A stretch of 64,000 bases of DNA from Martinezella dioscoreae. Lineage in GTDB: Bacteria > Pseudomonadota > Alphaproteobacteria > Rhizobiales > Rhizobiaceae. This document shows positions 8,347 to 17,287 of this stretch, in pieces. The notes under the pieces were generated by a model, which ran no database searches, was not told the origin of the DNA, and saw nothing but the letters and a program-made list of their open reading frames with translations. Position numbers and translations under genes: made by a program. The DNA is taken from NCBI RefSeq assembly GCF_009176305.1, contig NZ_BLAJ01000008.1, positions 1 through 64,000 on the forward strand, in the 5' to 3' direction. The stretch's first letter is position 1, and the number at the start of each line of letters is the position of its first letter.

Positions 8347-9159
8347 ATGCGAAAAAGAGGATTGATCGCGGCCGCCGGCTGCATGGCCGGACTCGCCTTT
8401 GTGGCGTGCGCGCAGGCGCAAAGCATGACCACGAATGAAGTGAGGGGAACGAATATTTCCCGGAAGTGGCGTGGGGCACCTGGCCTGGTCACGACAGGAC
8501 CGGATGGCAAGATCATCTTCCTGTTCGGCGAGACCCAGCCCTCGGTCGTCTGTTCGCCGCTGCAGGTCTGCGATATCGAGCTGCAGGGTGGTGAGATCGT
8601 CCGTGACGTGCTGGTGGGCGACACGGTGCGCTGGAAGGTGGAACCCGCGACATCGGGGGCCACCGGAGGCCAGGCGATCCACCTGATCGTCAAGCCTTCC
8701 GAATCTGGTCTTGTGACCTCGATGGTGGTCACGACATCGCGACGCACCTACCATATTCAGCTCAAGTCTCACCCCAGCCAATACATGGCGCGTGTCGGCT
8801 TCGAATATCCGGAAGATGTTTCGACCAAGCTCGCGGATATCAATGCCCGTCTCGAAACAGGCGGCATTCCCGGCACGACGCCGGATAAGCTGAACTTCTC
8901 CTATTCCGTGAGCGGCAGCGCGCCCTGGAGGCCAAAGCGGGTCTATTCGGACGGTGTGAAGACCTACATCCAGTTCCCGAAGTCGATCTCGGATCAGGAC
9001 GCACCGGTACTGTTCGTCGTTTCCGGCGGCCAAAATCGCATCGTGAACTATCGGATGAAGAATAACATGATGACCGTCGACTATGCCATCGACAAGGCGA
9101 TCCTCGTTTCCGGCGTCGGTTGGCGACAGCAGAAGATCACTATCCGGCGGGGAGGATGA
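8347..9159 (+). CDS. trbG: conjugal transfer protein TrbG (VirB9-like)
   Basis: A 270-residue periplasmic core-complex protein. Start at 8347 gives a signal peptide (RGLIAAAGCMAGLAFVACAQAQS) followed by the VirB9/CagX domain; landmarks are NFSYSVSG, WRPKRVYSDGVKTYIQFP and DYAIDKAILVSGVGWRQQKI. A longer in-frame extension to 7915 lies inside trbF and is spurious. It is separated from trbH by 3 bp. Confidence 0.94.
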   Translation: MRKRGLIAAAGCMAGLAFVACAQAQSMTTNEVRGTNISRKWRGAPGLVTTGPDGKIIFLFGETQPSVVCSPLQVCDIELQGGEIVRDVLVGDTVRWKVEPATSGATGGQAIHLIVKPSESGLVTSMVVTTSRRTYHIQLKSHPSQYMARVGFEYPEDVSTKLADINARLETGGIPGTTPDKLNFSYSVSGSAPWRPKRVYSDGVKTYIQFPKSISDQDAPVLFVVSGGQNRIVNYRMKNNMMTVDYAIDKAILVSGVGWRQQKITIRRGG

Positions 9160-9162
9160 TCG

Positions 9163-9600
9163 ATGGGCAAGCTTTTCGGATTCCTGCTCGTGGTCGTGCT
9201 ACTTTCCGGTTGCCAAACGGCGGATGACGCGCTGACCACGAGCTCAACTCCCGTCGCCGTCACCGGACCCGCCGCAAGCGCCATTGCCGGTGACATGGCG
9301 AGCCGGCTTGCCGAGCAGATCGGTCCGGCCGGTGTGGCGACGATCAAGATGGAGAACGACACCTCGGAGTTCGCGACCGCCCTCGAGGCGGCCCTGAAGG
9401 GGTGGGGCTACACGGTCGTCACGGACGGCAAGGTTGCGAAGGACGTCAAGCCGGTTGAGCTTGCCTATGCAATCGAGCGGTTCGATGGACAGGTTTTCGC
9501 GCGCCTGTCGACGCCTTCGATCGCTCTTGGCCGTGCTTATACGCCGACGGGATCCGGCGCCGCGCCGGCCAGTCCGCTTTCGATCATGCGGCGCAACTGA
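9163..9600 (+). CDS. trbH: conjugal transfer lipoprotein TrbH (VirB7-position)
   Basis: A 145-residue lipoprotein: FGFLLVVVLLSGC gives a clear lipobox with the acylated cysteine at residue 17. The rest has the TrbH signature of a small domain with ENDTSEFATALEAALKGWGYTVV. It occupies the place between TrbG and TrbI and probably anchors the core complex to the outer membrane. Confidence 0.9.
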   Translation: MGKLFGFLLVVVLLSGCQTADDALTTSSTPVAVTGPAASAIAGDMASRLAEQIGPAGVATIKMENDTSEFATALEAALKGWGYTVVTDGKVAKDVKPVELAYAIERFDGQVFARLSTPSIALGRAYTPTGSGAAPASPLSIMRRN

Positions 9601-9611
9601 GGGAGATCGAA

Positions 9612-10907
9612 ATGGGCCAATCGCTCCAGCTTGGCACGTCACGCCAAGCCGACGATCAGACCGGCATGCGCCGGCTCAACCGCCTGCCGATCATCGTCGC
9701 CATCATCGTCATCACGTTGTTCGTGGGAATCGTCGTCATCGGTCTGTCGCTGCGCGGTCTTTCCTTCCAACGTGGCGACATCGTGGAGGCGTCTAACAGC
9801 CCCGCGACCAATTTCGGCGACCAGCTCAAGAGAGGTGTAACCGATGGCATTATCGGTGAGCCGGAAAAGCAGGAGTCGTTTCAACCAACTCCCGTGATCG
9901 TGGAAAAAACGGAGAAGCACGAACCACTCGTCGAACGTCAGCCACCGGAGCGGCAAGATCGTCGACAAAGGCTGGAGTCGGAAGAGGAGTGGAAGGCGCG
10001 GTTGAAGCGGGAGCAGGACGAGCAATATATCCGTGAAGCACAGCGCCAACGGATGGCGCGCCTTCAGGCCCGCGCCACCGCGCTCGATTCACCGCTTAAA
10101 GTCGACATCTCGGATGTCGAGAAGGCGGCGAGTTCCACCAATGAGCCTGGTCGCCAGGCGCCGAATGCCGCCGCGAACAATGCTTCGGACCTCTACGCCA
10201 CCGCCATGAAATCCGGGCTTATCGGCCAAAACGTCGACCAGAACGGCCAGGCGTCGAAGGAGGATTTCTTCAACCAGGACATCAAGGATCTCGGCTACCT
10301 GCCGAACCAGGTCGTGCCGCGGATGTCGCCTTATGAACTGAAGCGCGGCTCGGTCATTCCCGCGACCTTGATCACCGGCCTCAACTCCGACCTGCCTGGG
10401 CGCGTGACCGCGCAGGTCAGCCAGAACGTCTATGACAGCGCGACGGGCTATCGCCTCCTCATCCCGCAGGGCGCCAAGCTGTTTGGTCGATATGACTCGA
10501 AAGTTTCCTTTGGTCAGGAACGGGTACTAGTCGTCTGGACGGATCTTATATTCCCAAACGGGTCTACCTTGCGGATCGGCGGCATGGCAGGCACCGACGC
10601 CGAGGGATATGGGGGCTTCCGGGACAAGGTAGACCGCCATCTCTGGAGGACATTCGGTTCAGCGGCGCTGGTGGCGATTATCGGGACTGGGATCGACATG
10701 TCGATGCCGGAAAGCTCAACGCTTGCGACGCAGGACACGGCGTCGGATGCCGCGCGACGAAATTTCGCCGAGAGCTTCGGCCGGGTCGCGGAACAGACGA
10801 TCTCGAAGAGCCTCAATGTTCAGCCGACGATCCAAATCCGGCCGGGCTACAAATTCAACGTCCTGGTGGACCAGGACATAATCTTCCCGGCCCCCTATCA
10901 GGGATAG
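9612..10907 (+). CDS. trbI: conjugal transfer protein TrbI (VirB10-like)
   Basis: A 431-residue VirB10-family protein that spans from inner to outer membrane. It has one N-terminal transmembrane helix (LPIIVAIIVITLFVGIVVIGL), a long charged, Glu/Arg-rich periplasmic linker (about residues 75-165), and the C-terminal VirB10 domain, recognisable from RGSVIPATLITGLNSDLPG, RLLIPQGAKLFGRYDS and GYKFNVLVDQDIIFP. It is the last trb gene; no hairpin-plus-T terminator is visible after it before the convergent peptidase gene. Confidence 0.95.
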   Translation: MGQSLQLGTSRQADDQTGMRRLNRLPIIVAIIVITLFVGIVVIGLSLRGLSFQRGDIVEASNSPATNFGDQLKRGVTDGIIGEPEKQESFQPTPVIVEKTEKHEPLVERQPPERQDRRQRLESEEEWKARLKREQDEQYIREAQRQRMARLQARATALDSPLKVDISDVEKAASSTNEPGRQAPNAAANNASDLYATAMKSGLIGQNVDQNGQASKEDFFNQDIKDLGYLPNQVVPRMSPYELKRGSVIPATLITGLNSDLPGRVTAQVSQNVYDSATGYRLLIPQGAKLFGRYDSKVSFGQERVLVVWTDLIFPNGSTLRIGGMAGTDAEGYGGFRDKVDRHLWRTFGSAALVAIIGTGIDMSMPESSTLATQDTASDAARRNFAESFGRVAEQTISKSLNVQPTIQIRPGYKFNVLVDQDIIFPAPYQG

Positions 10908-11032
10908 GAGAAGCTTCGACGGAGCGTCAAGCGGAACATCAATGATTTCGGTGGATCCGTCTCGTTCCTACGTCGCTGAATTTTCCGTAGAAGGTGCCGA
11001 TGCCAAACGAGGTCCTGCGAGTCCCGATTCCT

Positions 11033-12286
11033 TCAGCTGCCGTCCGATCCATTTTCCCTGGCGGCCAGCAGGCATATCCCGCGGGCAACATCCAATGATC
11101 GTTCGAAGGCCGGCAGAGGTAGAAACTCGAAGCGAGAATGAAAGTTGTGCGCGCCGGTGAAGAAGTTCGGAGTCGGTGTTCCTCGAGCGGAAAGCACGGC
11201 GCCATCGGTGCCGCCGCGCATTGGCAGGAGCTTCGCTTCGATCCCGAGCTCGGCGAGAACCTCGAAAAGCAGCTCAGCGGCGCGGTTATCATCGCAAAGG
11301 CTGCTGGCGATATTTTGGTAGGTATCGGCCAGCTGGCAGCGAACATCGCCAGTCGGATATCGCGAGTTGACCAAATCCGCTATCTCCAAGATCCGACGTT
11401 TGCGTTCATTGAATCCGATCTCATCGAAGTCCCGGATCAGGGCGATCAACGTCGCCTGGCTGTCATTTGCGATCAGATCCTTGAACCAGAAAAAACCCTC
11501 CCGATCCTGAGTGCATTCCGGTGCATCGCCACGGTCGAAGTGGCCGATGAAGTCTATGGCCATTAGCAGGGGATTGACGAGGGTGCCCTTCGCCGACATG
11601 GGATGAGCGCTGACACCCGTGAAGACGATTTCACAAGATGCGGCGTTGAAGGTCTCAAGGACTACTTCGCCTAGCTCGCAGCAATCGATCGTATAGGCGA
11701 AATCGCAAGGGAAGCGGGAGAGATCGAGCGCCTTGGATCCCCGCAGCCCGATTTCCTCGTCTGGTACGAAGGCAACGAAGATGTCTCCGTGCTCGCCTTT
11801 TGCATCGAGCCGGGCAAGGAGTGTCATGATGACCGCGATCGCCGCCTTGTTATCCGCGCCCAGGACGCTGGTGCCGTCGCCGAAGATGATCTCCTCGCCT
11901 GCCCAACGGAGAATTTCCGGATGTTCGTCGACGCGCAGCCAAATGTCCTCGCGAGGATTGAGGCAAAGATCCGCTCCCTCGAAGCGAAGAACCCGCGGTC
12001 GGACGATCGGCGAGAGACCGACGTCGACTGTATCAAGATGGGCTATGAAGCCAACTTTTGGAGCCTTCGGTCTGCTCCCGCGCTTCACCGCCGTCACGAT
12101 CGCATGCTCGTCGACCTGGACATCATCGAGCCCGAGCGTACGCAACTCCTCTGCCAGCAAGACGGCGAGCTCGAGTTGTCCGGGTGATGATGGCAGCGAT
12201 TGGGAACGGCCGTCGCTCTGGCTCTCGATCGCGGCATAACGAAAAAATCGACTGACGAGCTCGTCTCGAACTTGCATGTTTTTCAT
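11033..12286 (-). CDS. pepT: peptidase T-like M20 aminopeptidase
   Basis: A 417-residue cytoplasmic dizinc aminopeptidase that should release N-terminal residues from short peptides, chiefly tripeptides. M20/PepT landmarks: HLDTVD (zinc ligand His83, Asp85), VLGADNKAA (bridging Asp145), VPDEEIG (catalytic base Glu177, ligand Glu178), GVSAHP and MRGGTDGA. E. coli PepT is 408 residues. The start MKNMQVRDEL at 12286 is chosen because upstream sequence lacks family character. It ends a six-gene minus-strand cluster with the peptide ABC transporter, which supports breakdown of imported peptides. Confidence 0.9.
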   Translation of the reverse strand: MKNMQVRDELVSRFFRYAAIESQSDGRSQSLPSSPGQLELAVLLAEELRTLGLDDVQVDEHAIVTAVKRGSRPKAPKVGFIAHLDTVDVGLSPIVRPRVLRFEGADLCLNPREDIWLRVDEHPEILRWAGEEIIFGDGTSVLGADNKAAIAVIMTLLARLDAKGEHGDIFVAFVPDEEIGLRGSKALDLSRFPCDFAYTIDCCELGEVVLETFNAASCEIVFTGVSAHPMSAKGTLVNPLLMAIDFIGHFDRGDAPECTQDREGFFWFKDLIANDSQATLIALIRDFDEIGFNERKRRILEIADLVNSRYPTGDVRCQLADTYQNIASSLCDDNRAAELLFEVLAELGIEAKLLPMRGGTDGAVLSARGTPTPNFFTGAHNFHSRFEFLPLPAFERSLDVARGICLLAARENGSDGS

Positions 12287-12373
12287 CCCATCCAGGCTGG
12301 CCCAAGGAGGTGCCGTCGAAATCCTCGGCATTCTCATTCGTGGCACGGCCGATCGCTGCATTTGGGCATGGCG

Positions 12374-13657
12374 TCAGATAGCGAAGCGATCGCGCATGAC
12401 CTCCGACCCTGATGTCCTCGGCTCGAGCCGCACGACGCCAATATCGCCCTCGATCACGATATCGACGCCAAGGCTGGCCGATTGTTGGGAAAACCGCCGC
12501 AAGATTCTCTCGGCGCTTTTCGCCGTTGCCAGATGTGGCACCAGCCGACGCTCCAGCAGTCGGTCCTTCAGTCCCTCGTCGCCGCCGATGATGACGGGAT
12601 GAAGCGTTATGGCGGTAAGATTGTTGTCACCGTCGAAAGAGCACAAGCTGATCACGCTCTCCCAGACCTCGGGTGCCGTCCAAGTCGATTTTTCCGAACG
12701 AACATGGAAGATGAAATTGCCAAGACTGTAGAAGATCGGCTTGGCCCGATAGATCTCCAGGGGCTGGAGAACCGGCGCGCCGTGGCTGACGAACATGGCG
12801 GCTCCCGCGTCGATGCATTGCCGGGCGACGCCGCCGACCCATTCGGGAACCTGGTACCAGTCCGAGGCCCAGTGATGATGGTGCAGATAGGCGACCACCA
12901 AGGAGCCGTCGGCCGCGGCGGAGCCGATCGCCGCGAGATTTCTTGCCATGTCGCGCTCATCGATCGTCACGCCGCGGCCGAACCCGTTGGATCGCGTGAA
13001 CACGGCGCGACCGATACCGATCTCGCGATCTGGAGAAAGACGCCGTGGATCGTCCGGCTGGCTGTCATTGGCAAGGTCGATCGGCGTGTAGCCGACCCTA
13101 TCCCGGATGACGCCGATCCGTCGGAACGACTCTTCGTCCACCTCGATCACCTGTGACAGTCCGAGCCGGTTCACGCCGGGGCGCTCGGGACGGCCGTTGT
13201 CCGCATCCGCCGCATACATGAAATCCGGACCCGGACCGCCATCCATCGCGATGATCGCGACACGCCGGCCCTTGATTGTCCCGACACCCGCACGCGAGGC
13301 CTCCTGACCGTTGCGACCAAGACCGGCATGGAGGAAGCCTCGCTTCTCCACCTCTTCCAGCGTCGACAACACGCCCGGCGGGCCAAGATCGAAGGCATGA
13401 TTGTTCGAGAGCGAAAGCGCGCCGAACCCCATGGATCGGAGAGCGTCCAGGACGGCTGGTTTGCTGCATCCGAAGAACGAACCCTTTAGCGGCCAACCGC
13501 CGTGATTACCAAGGATCGTCCCCTCGAAATTGGTGAACGAGAGATCGGCCTGATGAAGTAGCGAGCGAACCTGCCCGAAGGCTGCAGCGCTTATATCGTG
13601 GATGTCGTGCTTTATGAGCGATTGGCCTGTGACGGCCAACGTGAAGCTGTTGTTCAT
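12374..13657 (-). CDS. CapA-family protein (PgsA/metallophosphatase fold)
   Basis: A 427-residue cytosolic protein of the CapA/poly-gamma-glutamate family. Seen: an N-terminal VTGQSLI, DLSFTNFEG, SLSNNHAFDLG, YLHHHHWASDW, VSHGAPVLQPLEIY and YSLGNFIFH, the metal-binding blocks of the calcineurin-like CapA fold. There is no signal peptide, so a capsule role is unlikely. It lies between peptidase T and the transporter ATPase, suggesting hydrolysis of a gamma-glutamyl or related unusual peptide. The substrate is not determinable. Confidence 0.85.
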   Translation of the reverse strand: MNNSFTLAVTGQSLIKHDIHDISAAAFGQVRSLLHQADLSFTNFEGTILGNHGGWPLKGSFFGCSKPAVLDALRSMGFGALSLSNNHAFDLGPPGVLSTLEEVEKRGFLHAGLGRNGQEASRAGVGTIKGRRVAIIAMDGGPGPDFMYAADADNGRPERPGVNRLGLSQVIEVDEESFRRIGVIRDRVGYTPIDLANDSQPDDPRRLSPDREIGIGRAVFTRSNGFGRGVTIDERDMARNLAAIGSAAADGSLVVAYLHHHHWASDWYQVPEWVGGVARQCIDAGAAMFVSHGAPVLQPLEIYRAKPIFYSLGNFIFHVRSEKSTWTAPEVWESVISLCSFDGDNNLTAITLHPVIIGGDEGLKDRLLERRLVPHLATAKSAERILRRFSQQSASLGVDIVIEGDIGVVRLEPRTSGSEVMRDRFAI

Positions 13658-13747
13658 GTGTCACCTTTTATCGCGGCGAATGCCGCCAATTTCCAAAAAC
13701 CAATATTGAAGCGCGCACCGGCGCTCAGCCGTTGCAACAATCGAGGC

Positions 13748-15421
13748 TCAGGCCATGAAGCGGTGAGGCCGCGCGCTGATGAGCGTTTGCGTGTAGGGAT
13801 TGCGGGAACGCGAGAAGACGGCATCGCAAGGGCCGGCATCCTCCACTTGGCCATTCCTGAAGATGTAAAGGGAATCGCAGAGCTGCTGCACGACGGCCAG
13901 ATCATGGGAGATAAAGATCATGGTGATGTCCCGCTCGGTGATGGTGTCCTTCAGCAACGTCACGATCTCCGCCTGCACGGAGACGTCGAGAGCCGATGTC
14001 GGTTCGTCCGCCACGATAATTTGCGGCTGAGCCAGCAGGGCTCGCGCTATGCAGGCGCGTTGCTTCTGGCCGCCTGAAAGCTGGTGCGGATATCGGCCGA
14101 GCAGGCTTCGGGCGAGGCCGAGGCGATCCATCATCCTCACGAGATCGTCGGGCTCGCCTTCGTGACGCGAAACTCCGCCAAATCGGATGCTTTCGCGCAG
14201 CGTCTCCTCGATCGTCATCCTGGGATTGAGCGACATGGCCGGGTCCTGAAAGATCATCTGCACGCGGCCGAGAAGACCGCCTCGCCGGCCATTCCTCGAC
14301 GGGTCATACTCCCTTCCGTCGATGATGATCCTGCCTATTTGTGCCGTGTCGAGGCCAGCGACGATACGGCCAAGCGTCGTCTTGCCGCTCCCGCTCTCGC
14401 CGACGATGCCGGTGATCGTGCCGCGCCGCAGTTGGACATTGACGTCACGCAGCGCGAACTTCGGGCCGTTCCGGCCAAGGCGCCACGCCAGGCCCGGCGG
14501 CGGGAAGGTTTTGGAAAGACCTTCAACCACGAGAAACATGTCTCGCTCGTTATCGTTCTCGACGGAAACAATCCCACCCGTGTCATTATCAGTCTTCACA
14601 GCCGTCACGGCGATCCGCAGCCGCGGGACGGCCGCGAGCAGGTTCCGCGTATAGTCATTTCGCGGCACGTCCAGGATAGCCGTGGTACGATCCTGCTCGA
14701 CCACTTGGCCCTTTCTCATGACAAGGACTCGGTCGGTGATCTCGGAAACCACGCCCATGTCATGCGTGACGAGGACGACCGAGACGCCGGTTTCATCGAC
14801 GAGGGTTCGAAGCAATCCGAGAATCTGCTTCTGGACGGTGGCATCCAGCGCCGATGTCGGCTCGTCGGCGATGATGATGTCCGGAGAGCCGGCAAGCGCG
14901 ATGGCGATGACAATCCGCTGTCTTTGGCCACCCGAAAACTGATGCGGGTAATCGCCATATCGCCACTCCGGGTCGGGAATTCCAACTCGGCCCAGCAGAT
15001 CGATCGCACGCGCGCGGGCCTGGCGCCGAAAAAGGGAGGGGTCGATCGCCAGGATCGTCTCCTGGATCTGCGTCCCGACGCTCATTAGCGGATCGAGCGA
15101 GGATGTATGATCCTGAAAAATAGCCGATATCCGCCGCCCGCGAATGGCATCTCGCTCACTCATTGTCATGGCGTCGATGGACTTGCCATCGAATTCGATC
15201 GTTCCGGTCGATTGCTGGAATTCCGGTGCGAGCAGGCCGAGCACGGCATTACCCAGCGTGGATTTTCCCGCTCCCGACTCGCCGATAATGCCGAGGATCT
15301 CGCCACGATCGAGTTCGAAGCTCACATCGGTCAGGATTGTGACCGGCCCGGACGCCGAGCGGTAACGAAGGCCAAAATTGCGCACCCGAAGCAGGGGAGT
15401 CTTCATGTTTTCTTCGCTCAT
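13748..15421 (-). CDS. fused oligopeptide ABC transporter ATPase (DppD-DppF type)
   Basis: A 557-residue protein with two complete ABC ATPase domains in one chain. Domain 1 has GESGAGKSTLG, FSGGQRQR and IIIADEPTSALD; domain 2 has GESGSGKTTLGR, LSGGQKQR and IIVADEPTSALD. Both carry the extended loops of the Opp/Dpp subfamily, and the C-terminus has the typical RNPYTQTLISA. Both domains look catalytically intact. ATG overlaps the stop of the upstream permease by 4 bp. It should energise peptide uptake through the two permeases. Confidence 0.94.
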   Translation of the reverse strand: MSEENMKTPLLRVRNFGLRYRSASGPVTILTDVSFELDRGEILGIIGESGAGKSTLGNAVLGLLAPEFQQSTGTIEFDGKSIDAMTMSERDAIRGRRISAIFQDHTSSLDPLMSVGTQIQETILAIDPSLFRRQARARAIDLLGRVGIPDPEWRYGDYPHQFSGGQRQRIVIAIALAGSPDIIIADEPTSALDATVQKQILGLLRTLVDETGVSVVLVTHDMGVVSEITDRVLVMRKGQVVEQDRTTAILDVPRNDYTRNLLAAVPRLRIAVTAVKTDNDTGGIVSVENDNERDMFLVVEGLSKTFPPPGLAWRLGRNGPKFALRDVNVQLRRGTITGIVGESGSGKTTLGRIVAGLDTAQIGRIIIDGREYDPSRNGRRGGLLGRVQMIFQDPAMSLNPRMTIEETLRESIRFGGVSRHEGEPDDLVRMMDRLGLARSLLGRYPHQLSGGQKQRACIARALLAQPQIIVADEPTSALDVSVQAEIVTLLKDTITERDITMIFISHDLAVVQQLCDSLYIFRNGQVEDAGPCDAVFSRSRNPYTQTLISARPHRFMA

Positions 15422-16293
15422 GCCGCGCGGCTCCTCGGGTCAAGACGGCGGCGAATATCCTCGCCGACCAGATTAATGCTGGCGATCAGCCCGAATAGGG
15501 CGAGGCCGGGGAAAAGGCTGATCCAGTACTGGCCGGTCAGGAGATACTGAAAGCCGTTCGCGACGGTGGAACCCAGGGATGGCTTGTCGAGCGGAACTCC
15601 AAGGCCCAGAAAGGACAAGGTCGCCTCGAGCGCCACGGCGTGACCGATCTCGATCGGTATCAGGGTCACGGCAGGCGCGATGCTGTTCGGTAGCAGGTGG
15701 CGAAAGATGATCCGCGAGGTCGGCATCCGCAGCAAGCGCGCGGCATCCATGTAAGGCTTGCCCGCCTCGCTCAAGGCGATGCCGCGCGCCAGCCGCGCAT
15801 AGGTCGCCCACTGGGCGATGATTAGGGCCAGGATGATCCGGTCCATTCCAGGCCCAAGTGTGACGATGGCGATCAGGGCGATGAGGATCGTCGGAAGGCT
15901 GAGTTGCAGGTCGACCAGCCGCATGATCGCGATATCCACCCACTTGCCGAAAAAGGCAGCACAGACGCCAGCGGTAAGCCCGATCAATGCGGCGATGGCG
16001 GCGCTGGTGACCGATACGACGAGGCTGATGCGCAACCCGTAGAGGATGCAGCTGACGATATCCCTGCCGAGCCCATCAGTCCCGAGCAGGTAAAGATAGC
16101 CGCCACTGCCGCCTGTGCCCGGGGGAGAGGACGCCTCCCAGCCGTAGATCTGCAGCGGATCATAAGGGTTTTGTGGTGCGATCGCCGGTGCGGCGACCGC
16201 GACGAGGATATAGACAGCGAGCACGATGTTGGCGGCGGTCAGGACTTGAAGACGCGGACGCCTCTTCAGCGTGTTTAGGATTTCAGTTCTCAC
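15418..16293 (-). CDS. oligopeptide ABC transporter permease (DppC/OppC type)
   Basis: A 291-residue permease with about six transmembrane segments. The DppC signatures are present: LGTDGLGRDIVSCILYGLRISL near the N-terminal third, and the EAA loop EAGKPYMDAARLLRMPTSRIIFRHLLPNSIAP. The GTG start is preceded by AAGGTGATCC. It is 11 bp after the other permease in the same operon. Confidence 0.93.
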   Translation of the reverse strand: MRTEILNTLKRRPRLQVLTAANIVLAVYILVAVAAPAIAPQNPYDPLQIYGWEASSPPGTGGSGGYLYLLGTDGLGRDIVSCILYGLRISLVVSVTSAAIAALIGLTAGVCAAFFGKWVDIAIMRLVDLQLSLPTILIALIAIVTLGPGMDRIILALIIAQWATYARLARGIALSEAGKPYMDAARLLRMPTSRIIFRHLLPNSIAPAVTLIPIEIGHAVALEATLSFLGLGVPLDKPSLGSTVANGFQYLLTGQYWISLFPGLALFGLIASINLVGEDIRRRLDPRSRAA

Positions 16294-16304
16294 GATGGAT
16301 CACC

Positions 16305-17282
16305 TTATGAAGACAAGCGCACGCGCGGGTCGAGCACGGCCTGGAACAGGTCGACAAGGGCGTTCAGAACGACGAAGGCGACGGCGATGAAGGTCAGGGT
16401 GGCCATCACGACCGGCCGGTCGAGGAGCTGGATGGAATCAATCAGCAGCTTGCCGACGCCCGGCCACGCGAAGATGGATTCCACCACCACCGCGAAGGCG
16501 AGCATGCCGCCGAACTGCAGGCCGATGATGGTCACGATCGGCACGCTGATGTTGGGAAGCGTGTGGCGAAACAGTATCCGTCGCGGGGAAAGGCCCTTGG
16601 CGCGACAGAACCGGGTGAAGTCCAGGTTTTCGACTTCGATCGTGCCTGCTCGCGACAGCCTGGCGATCAGCGCGATATTCGGGATGGCGAGCGCCAGGGC
16701 GGGGAGGGCGAGATGCCACAGGCCGTTCGCGGTGAACACGCTCCAGTCCTCGCCGAGGACGACCACGGTCGAACCCCGGCCGCCGGAGGGGAACCAGCCC
16801 GTCAGGATGGCGCCGACTAGGATCAGCATCATGCTCAGCCAGAATGATGGAACGCTGAGCGCGAACACGCTTGATCTCAAGATGGCCTTATCGAGTGACG
16901 TACCCTTCCTCCGGCCGGCGAGGAGCCCCACTCCTACGCCGACCGGAGCCGCGATGAGCATCGCCACGCCGGCGAGTTCGAGCGTCGCGGGAAGCTTGGC
17001 TATGACCAGCGCGAACGCCGGCAGGTGATAGATGTAGGACGTGCCGAAGTTTCCATGCACGACATTGTCCAGGAACAGGAGATACTGACGCCAGATCGGT
17101 TGATCCAGCCCGAGCGCGATGGTCGCGCGCCGGATATCCTCGGGCGTGGCGGTTTCCATATTGACGATGCTGAACACCGGGTTGCCGACGCTGTGAAGCC
17201 CGATGAATCCGATCAGCGACATGGCGAGGAGGAGAAGGAGGGCTTGAGAAAGCCTGCCGAATGCGACTGAAACCAAGGCCAT
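16305..17282 (-). CDS. oligopeptide ABC transporter permease (DppB/OppB type)
   Basis: A 325-residue polytopic permease. Its DppB-type features include the N-terminal helix (ALLLLLAMSLIGFIGLHSVG), the segment ATPEDIRRATIALGLDQPIWRQYLLFL, and the EAA loop DFTRFCRAKGLSPRRILFRHTLPNISVPIVTIIG. The C-terminal region (VVLNALVDLFQAVLDPRVRLS) is also family-typical. It starts 5 bp after the binding-protein gene stop. Confidence 0.93.
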   Translation of the reverse strand: MALVSVAFGRLSQALLLLLAMSLIGFIGLHSVGNPVFSIVNMETATPEDIRRATIALGLDQPIWRQYLLFLDNVVHGNFGTSYIYHLPAFALVIAKLPATLELAGVAMLIAAPVGVGVGLLAGRRKGTSLDKAILRSSVFALSVPSFWLSMMLILVGAILTGWFPSGGRGSTVVVLGEDWSVFTANGLWHLALPALALAIPNIALIARLSRAGTIEVENLDFTRFCRAKGLSPRRILFRHTLPNISVPIVTIIGLQFGGMLAFAVVVESIFAWPGVGKLLIDSIQLLDRPVVMATLTFIAVAFVVLNALVDLFQAVLDPRVRLSS

Positions 17283-17287
17283 GATGC